From: Penium margaritaceum
Lineage: Eukaryota; Streptophyta; Zygnematophyceae; Desmidiales; Peniaceae
Assembly (NCBI GenBank): GCA_023375785.1
Contig: SZWC01001552.1
Coordinates: 151,459-191,746 of the forward strand
DNA length: 40,288 nucleotides
Direction of reading: 5' to 3'
The translations under genes were made by a program, and so were the position numbers. Every line of letters starts with the position of its first letter. The first letter of the stretch is position 1. This document shows positions 19,646-29,640 of this stretch, in pieces. The notes under the pieces were generated by a model. It saw only the letters and a program-made list of their open reading frames with translations, searched no databases and had not been told where the DNA came from.

Positions 19646-20220
19646 TGTTGTAAATGTAGTTCCAAAGTGGCCTGACTACGTCCTAAGGTTCACAGCTCTT
19701 TTGGGCAGCAGTCTTAGACGAAGCGTGTGCTTCTGGTCGCCACACGATATGTGAGCAGAGTTATGACGGAATTCAGCAATACACAAAGTTCAAAGAGCTG
19801 GGGATCAATTTTGGTTGGATCTTTGTACAAGGACCACGTCATGAAAGTTATATTTCTAATCGCAAGCTTAACAACGCATCAAACCGCATGCGATTTCGAC
19901 CACTGTAGCGCCCGTTACGGAATTTGGAATGCATCATTGAGTCTCTGTCCCTGACAGAGCACTAGCGTGAGTGACTGGTGCCCGAAGTGCCCTGGATCCC
20001 AATGAAGTACCAGACTGCCATTCCGAAGCACACATGGCTCCAATCAAACATTGGATAATGTTGATAAAAATCCCCCAAGGGGCGCCTCGGCCATGGTGTG
20101 TGTGTGTGTGTGTGGTGGGAGTTGAACTGGTCACTGCCGGATCAATTTTCCGACAGGTACCAAGTCTGCCGTCCAAATCCGGACGGCCAACACCACCTCC
20201 CTACTTTGACGGACCATAAA
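19646..20220 (-). repeat. Copia F 5' LTR, decayed
   Basis: It starts TGTTGTAAATG next to the PBS (compare TGTTGTACC in copia D). Blocks shared with the D/E LTR family include GGTCGCCACACGATATGTGA, AGCAGA.TT near 19750, and GGAGTTGAACTGGTCACTG near 20120. The right border is uncertain because no second LTR of this copy is in the window. A short (TG)n microsatellite lies inside at 20096-20114. Confidence 0.6.
20096..20114. repeat. Short (TG)n microsatellite
   Basis: About nine TG dinucleotides inside the decayed LTR of copia F. Confidence 0.9.
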
Positions 20221-20458
20221 TCCCTCAATTCTTGGCCAATTTCTGGGATTGCAGTTGGTCCAGCATGTCCTCTAGTTTCTGAAACATCCATCCATGCATA
20301 CAATATTGCACTGTACAAGGGTCTGGAGCCATCATCCTGAAAAAGGGTGACTCCAGGACATAGCACGGAGAAATATGTAACAACGCGCACAACCGTGAAC
20401 TTGGAGGACCCTTCAGGCCACATTGGAACTGGCAGCACACAGTTTCTGACATTTGGTG
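20221..20458 (+). repeat. Possible J-type LTR end
   Basis: Near 20385-20451 the plus strand reads AACCGTGAACTTGGAGG, then CATTGGAACTGGCAGC, and ends TTCTGACA followed by TTTGGTGTC. This parallels the end of the J LTR (GCCGTGAACTTAGAG, GTTGGAACTGCCAC, CCTGACA, AATGGTC). The left part, 20221-20380, I cannot place. Confidence 0.45.
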
Positions 20459-20666
20459 TCTTGTACACCTAGAGAGCGCCATGGATTGCGTGGTATTGAT
20501 TCTCTATCAAAGTCTCCATCAGTTACTGCTACTCGTTGCTGAATACCCACGCTCCATTCACAGTCAGTTTCATGAGGTCTACAATCTTCTGGAAAACAAA
20601 TATGCACTAAAGACATTTGCGAGGTTTTTGCCTTGGAGTAAAGCCATTGGTGGTCCCTCGAATGCT
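20459..20666 (-). pseudogene. Gypsy G gag start and leader
   Basis: About 210 bp aligning with the gag 5' end and leader of gypsy C (30950-31140): both carry GAGCG, ATTGATTCTCTATC/GTTGATCCTTGATC, GCTCCATTCAC and CTGTAATCTTCT-like blocks. A minus frame (20616-20413) reads EWSVGIQQRVAV. Everything downstream of the gag start is missing, so G is a 5' stub. Confidence 0.7.
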
Positions 20667-20683
20667 ACTAAACTATGATACCA
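20667..20683 (-). promoter_or_regulatory. Primer-binding site, gypsy G
   Basis: The element strand reads TGGTATCATAGTTTAGT beside the LTR. The first eight bases match the initiator-Met tRNA site exactly, the best match in the window. Confidence 0.85.
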
Positions 20684-21157
20684 AGTGGAACATAGATGGT
20701 TCACATGTAGAAGGTGCAGAGAAAATGATGATATGAGGATTTGGAAAACCTGGATAAGTGTTATTACAAGTGATTGTATTCTTATGATAAGGGTCAGAGT
20801 TGTTGAGCACATATATTCAATAGCGGTAGGAAAAATGAGGCATACTTAGGATTTTTTAAACTCAATATGAGTGACGCGTGCACATACATGTCTCTTTGAA
20901 TTCCAATAGAATTGAGATTCAACCAAACAGTATCAGAAAGTCGATACGACTCGTGATATTTCTGTCTATACATATAGAAGGTGGTCAAAACTGTCAAAAA
21001 AAACTGCAAATGGAATACCACAGGTTGGGGAAAGTGGCCAAAACACCCTATGCCAATCGGCGTAAAAATCCAGAGGTCAACAGGTAGTGGGCCATCATGT
21101 AAGGACAGAAACATCCATGTGTTAGTGTAGGGACTCATGCACATGAAAGACATAACA
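20684..21157 (-). repeat. Gypsy G 5' LTR
   Basis: A full-length gypsy LTR lacking a few starting bases. It begins AGTGGAACATAGATGG and ends GAAAGACATAACA at 21157. It aligns with the other gypsy LTRs, and directly abuts the partial LTR of gypsy C. Two open minus frames (21201-20794 in particular) span it. Confidence 0.8.
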
Positions 21158-21475
21158 TACTTAGGTTCTTTGGTGCTCGAGTAGAGAGATGTGTGGAGCA
21201 CCTCATTGTGAGAGGCTGCTTAGAGAAAAGTTGCCGAGAATTCAATGATTTTTTAGAATATTGAGTCATTAATTTATGAAAATTTACCACTTTCAACCAA
21301 AAAATACTGAAATGCCAATACAGTTGGTGACAGTTCTGTCGACACCTATGGAAAGTGGTTGGAACTTCCACAACAGTCTTGAAATTAACACAAAAGTTGG
21401 ACAAAGTACCCTCAGCCAAACAACATAATGATCCAAGGGTCACTGGAAGGTGGGCCATGAATGTAAGAATGGAAA
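21158..21475 (-). repeat. Gypsy C 3' LTR, part 1
   Basis: It begins in the middle of the LTR (TACTTAGGTTCTTTGGTGCT aligns with TTTGGATTCTTTGGCGCT of the C 5' LTR) and breaks at GGGCCATGAATGTAAG.ATGGAAA, where copia D starts. The sequence resumes at 27550 with AGAAATGTCCACAG, which is the expected continuation. Confidence 0.8.
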
Positions 21476-22073
21476 TGTAAGGCCTAGAGGGTGTAGAGGA
21501 ATCCTCAAGAAGGCTTAGCTCTCATGGATGTATGCTACCGATGTTTGGAGAAGCCAATGGGCACCACTGGTGAGGAATGTGAAGCACAAGGATTGTACAC
21601 TGGGAGTGGACAGAAACACGTTGCATTCAGTAGAAATGAACCAAAACATGACATTTTTATTTAGCATAGTAAGATTATATCAATTTATTATAGCCTGAGA
21701 TCTAGAATTTCCAACGCACCCAAGCACGCCCAATCTGGAGCATTAGAGCCCCTGCTACAGCTGTCAATGTAATCCGTGGTGGAGCCGTCCACCATTCCTT
21801 GCACGCTAGGCCAGGTGAGGTGTCTCAACAATGACCTATCGAAGTGCCCTTCTTTGGCCCAGAAGTCAAGGTGTTCATCCTGGTCAAAGAGTTTTCCCTG
21901 GTTACCTCCTTTGTGCTCCTGGTGCATTTACAACCTGTTGGAGTTTAACCCGGATCACCAACGGTGGATTATCCTATCATCCATGATGGATACAAGATTC
22001 CACCGATCAACAACCCAAACTTTGGGCTAGGTTAAATTTCTGAATTTTCACTCAAATTCAGTGATTCAAAGCT
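21476..22073 (-). repeat. Copia D 3' LTR, truncated at inner end
   Basis: It aligns with 26821-27420 from the start TGTAAGGCCTAG to TTCAAAGCT. Shared blocks include AGTAGCCAATAGGCAC-like, TTTAGCATAGTA, GTGGTGGA.CCGTCCACC and TTTGGGCTAGG. The last 125 bp or so present in the 5' LTR are missing, and RNase H coding sequence follows at once. A deletion has therefore removed the LTR inner end and the PPT. Confidence 0.8.
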
Positions 22074-22079
22074 AGATTC

Positions 22080-22600
22080 TTGGATTTCGACTTGGTCATC
22101 GCATTTTCAAGCATGCACTTAGTGCCACAATACATAATAGCTGCATCTCCCTTTTCCACCAAGTCTCGCGCATGGTGATGATGAATCTTGATGTTCTTGG
22201 TCCTCCTGTGCAGCACCGAGTTCTAGGTGATGCTGATGGCCCTCATGTTGTCAACCTTGAGCTTGGTTGGCTTCCTCTTTGGCACCCAGATCTCTTTTGT
22301 CAGCCGCCACAACCACACCATCACAGCTTCCACGAGTACAATGTATCCAGCCTCAGTGCTAGAAAAATGCCACACAATCCTACTTACTGCTTTTTCTCAA
22401 AACTGTTGCACCACCAAGCACAGACACGTACCCCGGCATTGAGTTTCTGTCGTCCACATCACCAACCCAGTCAGCATCCGGGTAGCCAGCCAACCTGAGG
22501 AAGTCACCATATGCTCGCCCTCCAAACACGATCCGCAACTGTTATTTCACCTTGAGATAGTAGAGAATCTGTTTCACCTCTATTCAATGTAGCAGGTTAG
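22080..22600 (-). pseudogene. Copia D RNase H
   Basis: The copia-type RNase H is recognisable in shifting frames. LAGYPDADWVGDVDDRNS (about 22440-22500) holds the first catalytic Asp in the family's G-Y-x-D-A-D-W pattern, then GYVSVLGG. A later stretch near 22310-22360 reads EAGYIVLVEAV with the catalytic Glu position changed to Ala-Gly. The end, KNIKIHHHHARDLVEKG and MLENAMTK, is at 22095-22200. It meets the truncated LTR right after this. Confidence 0.8.
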
Positions 22601-23460
22601 GGTCTTTGACATAGGGGGTCACTTGGCCCTCCCCTAAGGCAAGGTCTGGCCAAGTCTCCTCCACGGAATACATGATGATGTCGATCGCAACTGGTATGGT
22701 ACGCCTTCCATCTCCTCCTTCTCCTCATCTGTGCTTGAGCTCAAATTACATGTCGTGGTCAAGGGCATGCCGATGGGGTTGCTGTCCTCCATCTCATAGT
22801 GAGAGAGCACCTCTTGCACATACTTTACCTCCCACAACTCCAGGGTTCATGGTTTACAATCCCTCTTGATGGCAACGCACAGGTAATACTCAAGCTCGTC
22901 CATGTCGGTCATTTTGAACCGACCGTCAAGTTGCTACTTCAGGCTTACCAACTCCTTTGCGTCCAATGACACAAGGATGAGATGTAAAGGACCACAATCT
23001 GGTGCAATCTTGGCTGCTTCCATACGTACGCGCTGTGATCCGCCTCACTATGCTTGAATCCAAGCTCGGCCATGAAGCCATCCATCTTCAGGTACCACAT
23101 GGGTGGTGCTTGCTTTAGCCCATAGAGTGCCTTGTGAAGCTTACACACCTTCCTCGGGGGTACATCTATCCCCTTTAGTATTTCCATGAGGACTTCCTTT
23201 TCCAGGTCGCTATTGAGGAATGCTGTTTTTGCATCCATCTGATGGATCTCGTGGTCGCACACCGCTACCGCTTAGAGGATGGTGCAGATGGAGGCGAACT
23301 CCACCATCGGTGTGAAGGTTTCCTCACAGTGTTCGTCCTTTTGTTGGGCACAATTTTGCCACCAGCCGTGCCTTGTACCACTCCAGCTTCCACTCTCTGG
23401 TGAGCTTCTTTTTTAAGATCCACTTGGAGCCAACTAATCTCATCCTTCGGTCTGTTGATC
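22601..23460 (-). pseudogene. Copia D reverse transcriptase
   Basis: The frame 23262-22945 is open for 105 codons: HEIHQMDAKTAFLNSDLEKE with the first catalytic Asp, then VCKLHKALYGLKQAPPMWYL. The active-site box Y-V-D-D has become Y-I-S-S (VVLYISSLCHW, about 22975-23000). The RT end is in the frame 22837-22634 (EVKYVQEVLSHYEMEDSNPI). The N-terminal segment 23263-23460 is present in fragments. Confidence 0.88.
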
Positions 23461-23986
23461 AGATCTCAAGTGTTGTTACCCTTGTAGGAGGCAAGCTAAG
23501 AATTTATAGCTCCCTCCCACTCAGCTCCATCCCTCCGCTGCAATTCCTCTTTGATGTATTGGACTCTTGCACAAAGAATGCTCAAGCAAACCCTTTCAAG
23601 ATGTCCTCCGCAGCATCGTATCGCTTTGCCGTCTTCCTCGCGCATTTGCGTCTCCACGGCTACTGCTGTTGGGGCAGTTTTTGTTTTTGTTGTTACTACT
23701 GCTACCCCTTTGTAGTACCACTTGCAACTTTGGCCTGCTCCTCCTCTAATGGGGACCATGGAGAGGCGGGCTCACATCCCACGTCCTCGTTCAGATCCAC
23801 TATTGTCAGCACAATGGAACCATTGTCTGCTTCGGCTGAATTCAAAGCGCCTGCTCCCCCATCCTCCGGATGGTTGCCACCGATTTGAGCCGCTCAGTTG
23901 TCACCCTCGTTTGTGTTTTCAAGCATCTTCTCGTTGAGGAATGGCAGCAACTCTCATCTCTTGGAGAGATCCACATCCTTGTCCAT
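23461..23986 (-). pseudogene. Copia D integrase-RT spacer
   Basis: Polyprotein linker with no conserved motif. A minus frame is open at 23759-23496. The long plus-strand open frame here (23373-23888, 171 codons) has no recognisable motif and lies opposite the element, so I treat it as a shadow. Confidence 0.5.
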
Positions 23987-24735
23987 CTAGCGGTTGTCCT
24001 CGTCGATCGTAACACCGTGGCTCTTCACAATCTGCTGCCTCCATGGGTCAAATAACGGGTACGCCTTGCTCTTATACCCGACAAAGATGCACCAGTGTAT
24101 CCGCGAGTCTAGCTTGTCCCGCCCCTCCTGTGCCTGCACAATAGCATGTGCAATGCAGCCAAACATCTGGAGATGAGCCACAGTTGGCTTCCTCCTACTT
24201 CATACCTCTTGCAGTTTTTTCCACAAGTTGGACTTCGTGTATCTTAGTGGCTTTATTGGCTTCAATTTCATGATGTACGCTATTGTCCGTGCCACCTCAC
24301 CTCAATACTTTTGCGTGAGTTCAGCATCATTCAACATGGACCTGACCATGTTGAGGATGGTATGTTTTCCCTCTTAGCAACGTCGTTCTGTTGTTGAGAG
24401 TTTGGTGTAGTGTTCTTCATCCATGCAGAGCAGCCCTCATACTCGCCGCCATTGTCGCTCCGGAATTCCCTTACCTTCAACTCCATTTATCGCTCCTTTG
24501 CTACCACAAAATCCTGCATACATGAGAACAGATGGCCTTTCCTCTTGATGATGTGGAGGTAAATCTTGCGGCTCTGGTCTTTGATGAAGGTGAAGAAGTA
24601 GCAAGCTCCTCTGGTGGAGCCGTCAAGTGGTCCGTACATTTCAGTGTGCACCAGCTCCAACTTTGCCAATGTATGAGTCCCTTTGCCTCCAAATAGCTGC
24701 AATGTTGTCTTGATAACCACAAATGGCTCGCACAT
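23987..24735 (-). pseudogene. Copia D integrase
   Basis: The core begins LELVHTEMYGPL (about 24630-24665), where the first catalytic Asp reads Glu. Next is FFTFIKDQSRKIYL, with Lys-Asp for the usual Asp-Asp. The third block FRSDNGGEYEGCSAW at 24422-24465 is intact and keeps its Asp. The glutamate segment near 24370-24400 reads NDVAKREN, with Lys for Glu. The C-terminal frame 24181-23987 is well preserved: HLQMFGCIAHAI, RIHWCIFVGYKSKAYPLFDP, and VTIDED. Confidence 0.88.
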
Positions 24736-25168
24736 GGCCTCTTTGGCTGCTCCAAGCTCTTGACTTTAAGATCCCACACCATCTCCTTCCTTTCCATGTC
24801 CGTCACAGTCGAGGGAGTGACATGACATAGGCAGTGGTGCCATAGTTCCAGGTGCCCGTTGTCCTTCTTTGCAGGGTGGGTGGCATTGGGCCCCGGCTGT
24901 TCGACAAGGATCTTGGTGTGGAGAAGGTAAAATTCCTCATCCATTCCGGATGATGGCCTCCTTCTTTGTGAATAGCACCTTGAGCCCCATGGCTCACTGA
25001 CAGCCAATTTGTCCCAAAGTTGGACATGTGGAACACGTCATGTATGGTGCACGAGATTACTGTCCTGTTCCCTAAGGAATTGATGCAGATGCTGCCTTTC
25101 CTAGTGGCCAACTCTGTTTTGCCATTGGCCACCATCAAGCGCTGCTCCGAGGTACGTAGGTGAAAAAT
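24736..25168 (-). pseudogene. Copia D protease end and pre-integrase
   Basis: The frame 25138-24803 starts MMVANGKTELATRKG and goes on IHDVFHMSNFGTNWLSVS, the second half of a copia protease. The pre-integrase zinc site follows in another frame: LELWHHCLCHVTPSTVTDME (about 24810-24865), the W-H-x-R-L-G-H pattern with Cys for Gly. The first half of the protease is cut off by the LTR inserted at 25169-25880. Confidence 0.85.
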
Positions 25169-25880
25169 TGTTAAAAAGTGCCCCTACCATGGATGTCGTT
25201 TGCCATTTTCCTGGTTCGACCACTAAATAGTGGCTGGATTTCTGATCTGATTGGATATTTGGACTCCTTGGATTTTATCATGCAGTTTTGAGCTTTCAGT
25301 TGCTCAATTTGGTTGAGAATTCAAGAAGTTAGTCCCATTCGAAGTTCGGATGGTCGGCAGGTGGAATCTGGGTCTCCGCTATTGGTGACGGGATTATTCC
25401 ACCGCGGTGGCCCAAGTTCATCTCCAGCGAGCTCTAAATGCACCAGGGGCATGAATGAAGTGACCAGAGGGACCTCCTTGACCAGGGTGAACTTCTCCTT
25501 GACTTCTGGGCGAGGGAAGGCACTTTGACGGGTCATCGTCAAAGCGCCCCCCGTTGCCTAGCGTGCAAGGCATGGTGGGCGGCTCCACCAAGGGTTACAT
25601 CGACAGCCGTAGCAGGGGCTCTATTGCTCCATTTTGGGCGTGCTTGGATGCGTTGGAAAGCTGAGATCACAGGATATAATAATCTGATATAATCTCATTA
25701 GAAGAACTCACCATTAATGATTCTTAGCCTTTCTCAGTTTCCGCAATCTGCATTCTGCCAGAATTCTACCCTTGGTGTTGTGGCGACCCAAAGCACACAC
25801 CACCCTTGGAAGTCTCTTTGCACTAAGTAGCCGTGGACACTTGTGGTGGATCAGAGAACTCCATGACAGCATTCCTGACA
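25169..25880 (+). repeat. Solo LTR, E family, inside copia D
   Basis: 712 bp from TGTTAAAAAGTGCCCC to CATTCCTGACA, in opposite orientation to D. It is the reverse complement of a sequence aligning end to end with the 3' LTR of copia E (31928-32641): blocks include TGGTCGAAC, GAGTCCAAAT, GACCCAGATTC, GTGGAGCCGCC and TTCCGCAATCTG. The flanks AAAAT (25164-25168) and AGAAT (25881-25885) resemble a 5-bp target duplication. No internal element sequence remains, as after LTR-LTR recombination. Confidence 0.85.
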
Positions 25881-26753
25881 AGAATACCATCCACTTGCAT
25901 TACGCGTAGTGACCTTATCCAGAGTCCATCGTGGTGACCTCTGGATCCGTCAAGTCAGTTGACTCCCGTGCCATGAGCACTGGCTTTCCTGCTTCCCAGC
26001 CCTCCCCGGCTGGTCCAAATTCTTGTTGGGGCAGTTTCATGCGTCGTGGTCTCCTTTGCCACAGTTGTACAACTCCCCTCTCTTGTCGCTTTTCTTGGTG
26101 CCCTCCTTTCCAACCTTCCCCTTCTTGCCTCAACATCCATCTTGAGGGCAGAAAGGCATAGGCAGAACTCAATGTTATCCCATTCTCTCTCCCACCATGC
26201 CACATCCGTTCATTGTGGACGTACTCAGCCACCTTGGGGTATTTTAGCTCAACAGCGGGCCAACTGCCAAGGACGGTGATTATGGGAATCCAACTAACTA
26301 GTAATGCCATGCGGAGGATCATTGCTTGAAGCTGAGGGTCGGCCTTCCACCTAGTGGCTACGCACGTGGCAACAAGGAACTCCCCTCTCTGCAGGATCAC
26401 TATGATGTCGTCACCTTAGTTGGCTCCGAGGATGACAAGCCATCTAGAGACAAAGAGCTAGTTAACAAGGTTGCTGGACTAGTGGATAGAGAAGCATTTC
26501 TTCCATGCCTCTGTGGCCTCTATATATCCTTGAATGTGAGTGTGAAAGCAAGTTCCAACACCAAAAAAGTGCCTTCTTGTTGTGCTTCTTGAATGTCTCC
26601 ACTTCCCCCAGCGTAGCAATGTCCGGAGGGATTGTCTCTTTACCCTTGACCAGCTGAAGCAGCCCCTTGTGGTCAAGATACAACTCAAAATGCCATTTCC
26701 ACAAGGAGAAGCCCGTCTCGTCAAAATTTGAGATGGTGCTCAGTCATTGCCAT
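25881..26753 (-). pseudogene. Copia D gag and protease start
   Basis: Gag probably starts at the ATG 26753-26751 (MAMTEHHLKF, then a stop). In another frame it carries MWKWHFELYLDHKGLLQLVK, homologous to the gag starts of F and J. The middle runs through frames at 26400-25915. The zinc knuckle at 26031-26072 reads LYNCGKGDHDA*NC: the first Cys is Leu, and an Arg codon has become TGA, as a CGA-to-TGA change would give. Near 25925 VTTMDSG may be the protease active site, after which the solo LTR interrupts. Confidence 0.8.
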
Positions 26754-26798
26754 GGCGCACAACGGTAGCATGAATGTTGAAGAGGTAGGGTACTTCTA

Positions 26799-26820
26799 GG
26801 CACATGGGCCTATGATTCTT
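26799..26820 (-). promoter_or_regulatory. Primer-binding site, copia D
   Basis: The element strand reads AAGAATCATAGGCCCATGTG next to the 5' LTR. It is a decayed form of the initiator-Met site, and still shares ATCA.AGGCCCA with copia F. Confidence 0.65.
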
Positions 26821-27549
26821 TGTTGTACCTAGTAGGTATAGAGGGACCCTCAAGGATGCCTAGCTTTCAATGATATATGCTACCAATATTTGGAGTAGCC
26901 AATAGGCACTACTGGTGAGGAGCATGGAGCATAAGGATCACAGACTGGGAGTGGGCAAAAAAACACTACATTCAGTAGTACTGAATCGAGACATGATTTT
27001 GTTACTTAGCATAGTAGGATTACATTGGTTTCATGTAGCCTGTGATATAAGATTTCCAAAACATCCAAGAACATCCAATTTGGAGCAGTAGGGCTCCTGC
27101 TGTGGCTGTCGAAGTAACCCGTGGTGGATCCGTCCACCCTGCCTTGCACACTAGGCCAGGAGAGGTGCTTCCACGGTGACCTGTCAAAACACCCTTCTCT
27201 GGCCCAAAAGCCAAGTAGGAGATCATTATGGTCAAGGAGCTCTTACTGGTCAACTCTTTTGTGGCTCTGGTGTATTTGGATCATGTTGGAGTTGAATCTG
27301 GATCACCAGCGGTGGAATATCCCGTCACCTATGACGGATACAGGTTTCCACCTATCAACAGCCCTAACTTTTGGGCTAGGCTAAATTTCTAAAAAATCAC
27401 TTCAATTTATCAATTAAAAGCTCAATAATGCACAGAAATTCCCATTTAATCCAAATTTAAGTTCACTTCAGGTGTTCAACCACTCGCTAGTGGTCAAATC
27501 CGTGAATATAAGAAACAACACTCATTCCAAGGGGCACAAAATTCTAACA
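26821..27549 (-). repeat. Copia D 5' LTR
   Basis: 729 bp from TGTTGTACCTAG to ACAAAATTCTAACA. It pairs with 21476-22073 and is more distantly related to the E-family LTRs (25169-25880 and 31928-32641) through GGAGTTGAA, ATCACCAGCGGTGGAATA and the TTCCACC-rich segment. The terminal CA is followed by AGAAA, the candidate target duplication. Confidence 0.85.
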
Positions 27550-27601
27550 AGAAATGTCCACAGAAAAAGTTGATGGACGTATGTATGGCAGGAACATAAC
27601 A
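27550..27601 (-). repeat. Gypsy C 3' LTR, part 2
   Basis: AGAAATGTCCACAG through GGCAGGAACATAACA: the last 50 bp of the gypsy LTR in plus-strand view, cut from part 1 by copia D. Confidence 0.8.
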
Positions 27602-27615
27602 ATTTTCCTCTTCTT
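27602..27615 (-). promoter_or_regulatory. Polypurine tract, gypsy C
   Basis: The plus strand reads ATTTTCCTCTTCTT next to the LTR end ACATAACA. It is a diverged form of the family's purine tract. Confidence 0.65.
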
Positions 27616-28720
27616 GATCACAACATCCGGGTACATTGCAAGACGTAGGTCAATGTAAAAAATAAAACCCATCAGTCTGTTGATTGATGTCGTGGAGGTC
27701 GTCGTAGACCTCCGAGCTGCTATGCAAAGCGTCATAACCTTGCCACTTTATGAGATACTTCGCAAATTTTCCAGTGCCACAAAATATCTTTTAGCACGTA
27801 CTCCATGCCCTTGTCTACTTCCACGGGTGGTGGCGGAGATACTTCTCTACAATGGAAATACTCGTTGGGGTCCAAATAGAGTTTCAGTCAGTTGATGTGG
27901 AACATTGGGTACATAGGCATATTGCCTGGTAGTCAGAATTTCATGACAACAGGTTGCTGCATCTCTTCAATCACGAACAGTCCAAACCATCTATGTTTGA
28001 TCTTCATGCAGCCCTCTCCTTGTAAAAGGAAATTCCATAAGCTGGGGAAAACATGATCACCAAAATAACATTCAATGTCAATCCGATGCTTGTCGGATGA
28101 TTGCTTCATCGCTGCTAGGGTTTTTGCAAGCATCTGGCAAGTCTTATCCAATATACTTTAGAAAAATCGTTATTGGATTTCAAGTGTGGGTGTATTGCTG
28201 GATCTCTATCCAAATTTTCACTTTTTATTAAAGAAATAATCTAGAAATTTTGCCTTTTGCTGTGGACGTTGTATCATTGAATGCAAGTTCGGCACTCAGT
28301 AGTTTGACCACCCAGTCACTGCCATGTGCTTTGTACATGGTTTGGAATAGATTCTCATGCATCCGATTGGCGTGCTCAGTCTTCTCATCAGTCTGAGGAT
28401 GGATGCGTTGTTGATTGCTGGATCCGACTGTCATAGCGAGTCGACAGCACCCTCCAAAAGCAGCTGGTGAAACTTGTGTCTCTGTCACTAGTGATGGAGG
28501 GGAAACCGCGTAGTTAAACAAAGTTGTTGAAGAACAGCCATGCTTTTCCCTCAGTGGTGATCATGGTTGTTTTTGGGATGTAGTGTGACTTCTTTGAGAA
28601 CCTGTTGACCACCAAGAACACCGCATAAAATTTCTTCAGTTTAGCGGATAAACCAATCACAAGATCCATGGAGATATACAACCATGCTTCTTTAGATACT
28701 GGTAGAAAATCAAGAAAATT
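27616..28720 (-). pseudogene. Gypsy C integrase with chromodomain
   Basis: The glutamate segment IHPQTDEKTEHANRMHEN is clear in the frame 28521-28228, followed by WVVKLLSAELAFND. The C-terminal part (28151-27933) reads DIECYFGDHVFPSLWNFL and ends HRWFGLF. The chromodomain follows across a frameshift: PPPPVEVDKGMEYVLKDI (about 27780-27840), then KFAKYLIKWQGYDALHSS (about 27720-27775). The core with the two Asp residues (28521-28720) survives only as fragments. Confidence 0.88.
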
Positions 28721-29640
28721 TGGAGATTTGCTCCACCTTCAGTTATGGTGTTGACACGTGTTGTACACATGTTGTACTTTGTGACATTGGTTTGTATCTT
28801 GTCCCACTAGTATTGTTTTGTGAGTTTCTCTGGTGTATTGTCCTTGCAAAAGTGTCCACTTGGACCAGTGTCATGGCACTCCTCCAACATTATGCGACAG
28901 TGTTCTTTTCTGGATGCCATTGCGACCTGGCAAGTGATTTGTCATTGCCAATAGGGATCATCAAACCATAACTATGTCTTCTTGTACCCGTCAAACTCCT
29001 TGTAATATTTCACAAAAAGCCTCACGAGGTACAAATCTTGTTGGAAAAGCAACATACTAGTGTCGGCCATTTGAATCTGTTTGCCTAAATTAAAAAATGC
29101 ATCAAATTTGTCTTTCCATGGTGGTATTCAATGTCGTGGCCGAATTTGGTCTCGAGGAACTCCATCCATCAAGTTTGTCAAAGGTTCAGATTTGCCTGAG
29201 TTTTGTACGTGGTGATCACTATGGACGACACATTATTAGATTTCAGATAGTATCACCATGTCTTGAGCATGTGCGCGATAACCATCATCTTGTTTCTATG
29301 CACCAAAAGGTTTAGCTCCAGCTTGTACAGCTTTCTCCATAAAAACATGAACAGTAGTTCCCCAACATAATTTTGTATTGAGGAGAACGGCTCTGATTTC
29401 TTGATCAGATTAATCGGTGGCTATGATGACATGCACCGTTGCATCTCCCAATTGTAGGGCAGGTGCTGAGGTTAGAGCATTGCTCAAATGAATGAACCCA
29501 TATTGTTTACTGTCTCCCCAAATACATTCAGTTATTTTACGAGTGAGATGGGAGAGAAGTGCACACACTCTCACCTAATCATGTACAAGTTGACAACAGT
29601 AATTTTAGACACCCAAAAATACCTATGTGTCTTGAGCGCA
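28721..29640 (-). pseudogene. Gypsy C RNase H and integrase zinc finger
   Basis: Broken frames. APLSHLTRKITECIWGDSKQ (about 29500-29560) marks the start of RNase H and VIIATD near 29420 its first Asp. The linker LVRLFVKYYKEFDGYKKT and WFDDPYWQ (about 28945-29030) equals that of copy A. The HHCC zinc finger ECHDTGPSGHFCKDNTPEKL lies at about 28840-28900, and still has His, His and one Cys. Stops separate most blocks. Confidence 0.8.

Larger units (their letters stand above)
21476..27549 (-). mobile_element. Copia D, nested in a gypsy LTR
   Basis: Ty1/copia family 2. Right to left: 5' LTR 26821-27549, PBS 26799-26820, gag, protease with an inserted solo LTR, integrase, RT, RNase H, and a shortened 3' LTR 21476-22073. 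The ends are TG and CA. The flanks GGAAA (21471-21475) and AGAAA (27550-27554) are a near-match 5-bp target duplication. The gypsy LTR reads continuously across the two flanks. All coding parts are broken. Confidence 0.88.

Noticed and set aside
22141..22160. Polypurine tract of copia D at TCTCCCTTTTCCACC
   Set aside because: The stretch still translates as the end of RNase H (LVEKG), and further RNase H residues follow it to about 22095. It therefore lies upstream of the real LTR border, and the true tract was deleted.
23373..23888. Plus-strand open frame of 171 codons
   Set aside because: Opposite the integrase-RT spacer of copia D, rich in Ser, Leu and Cys, without a recognisable domain. 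Most likely a shadow.
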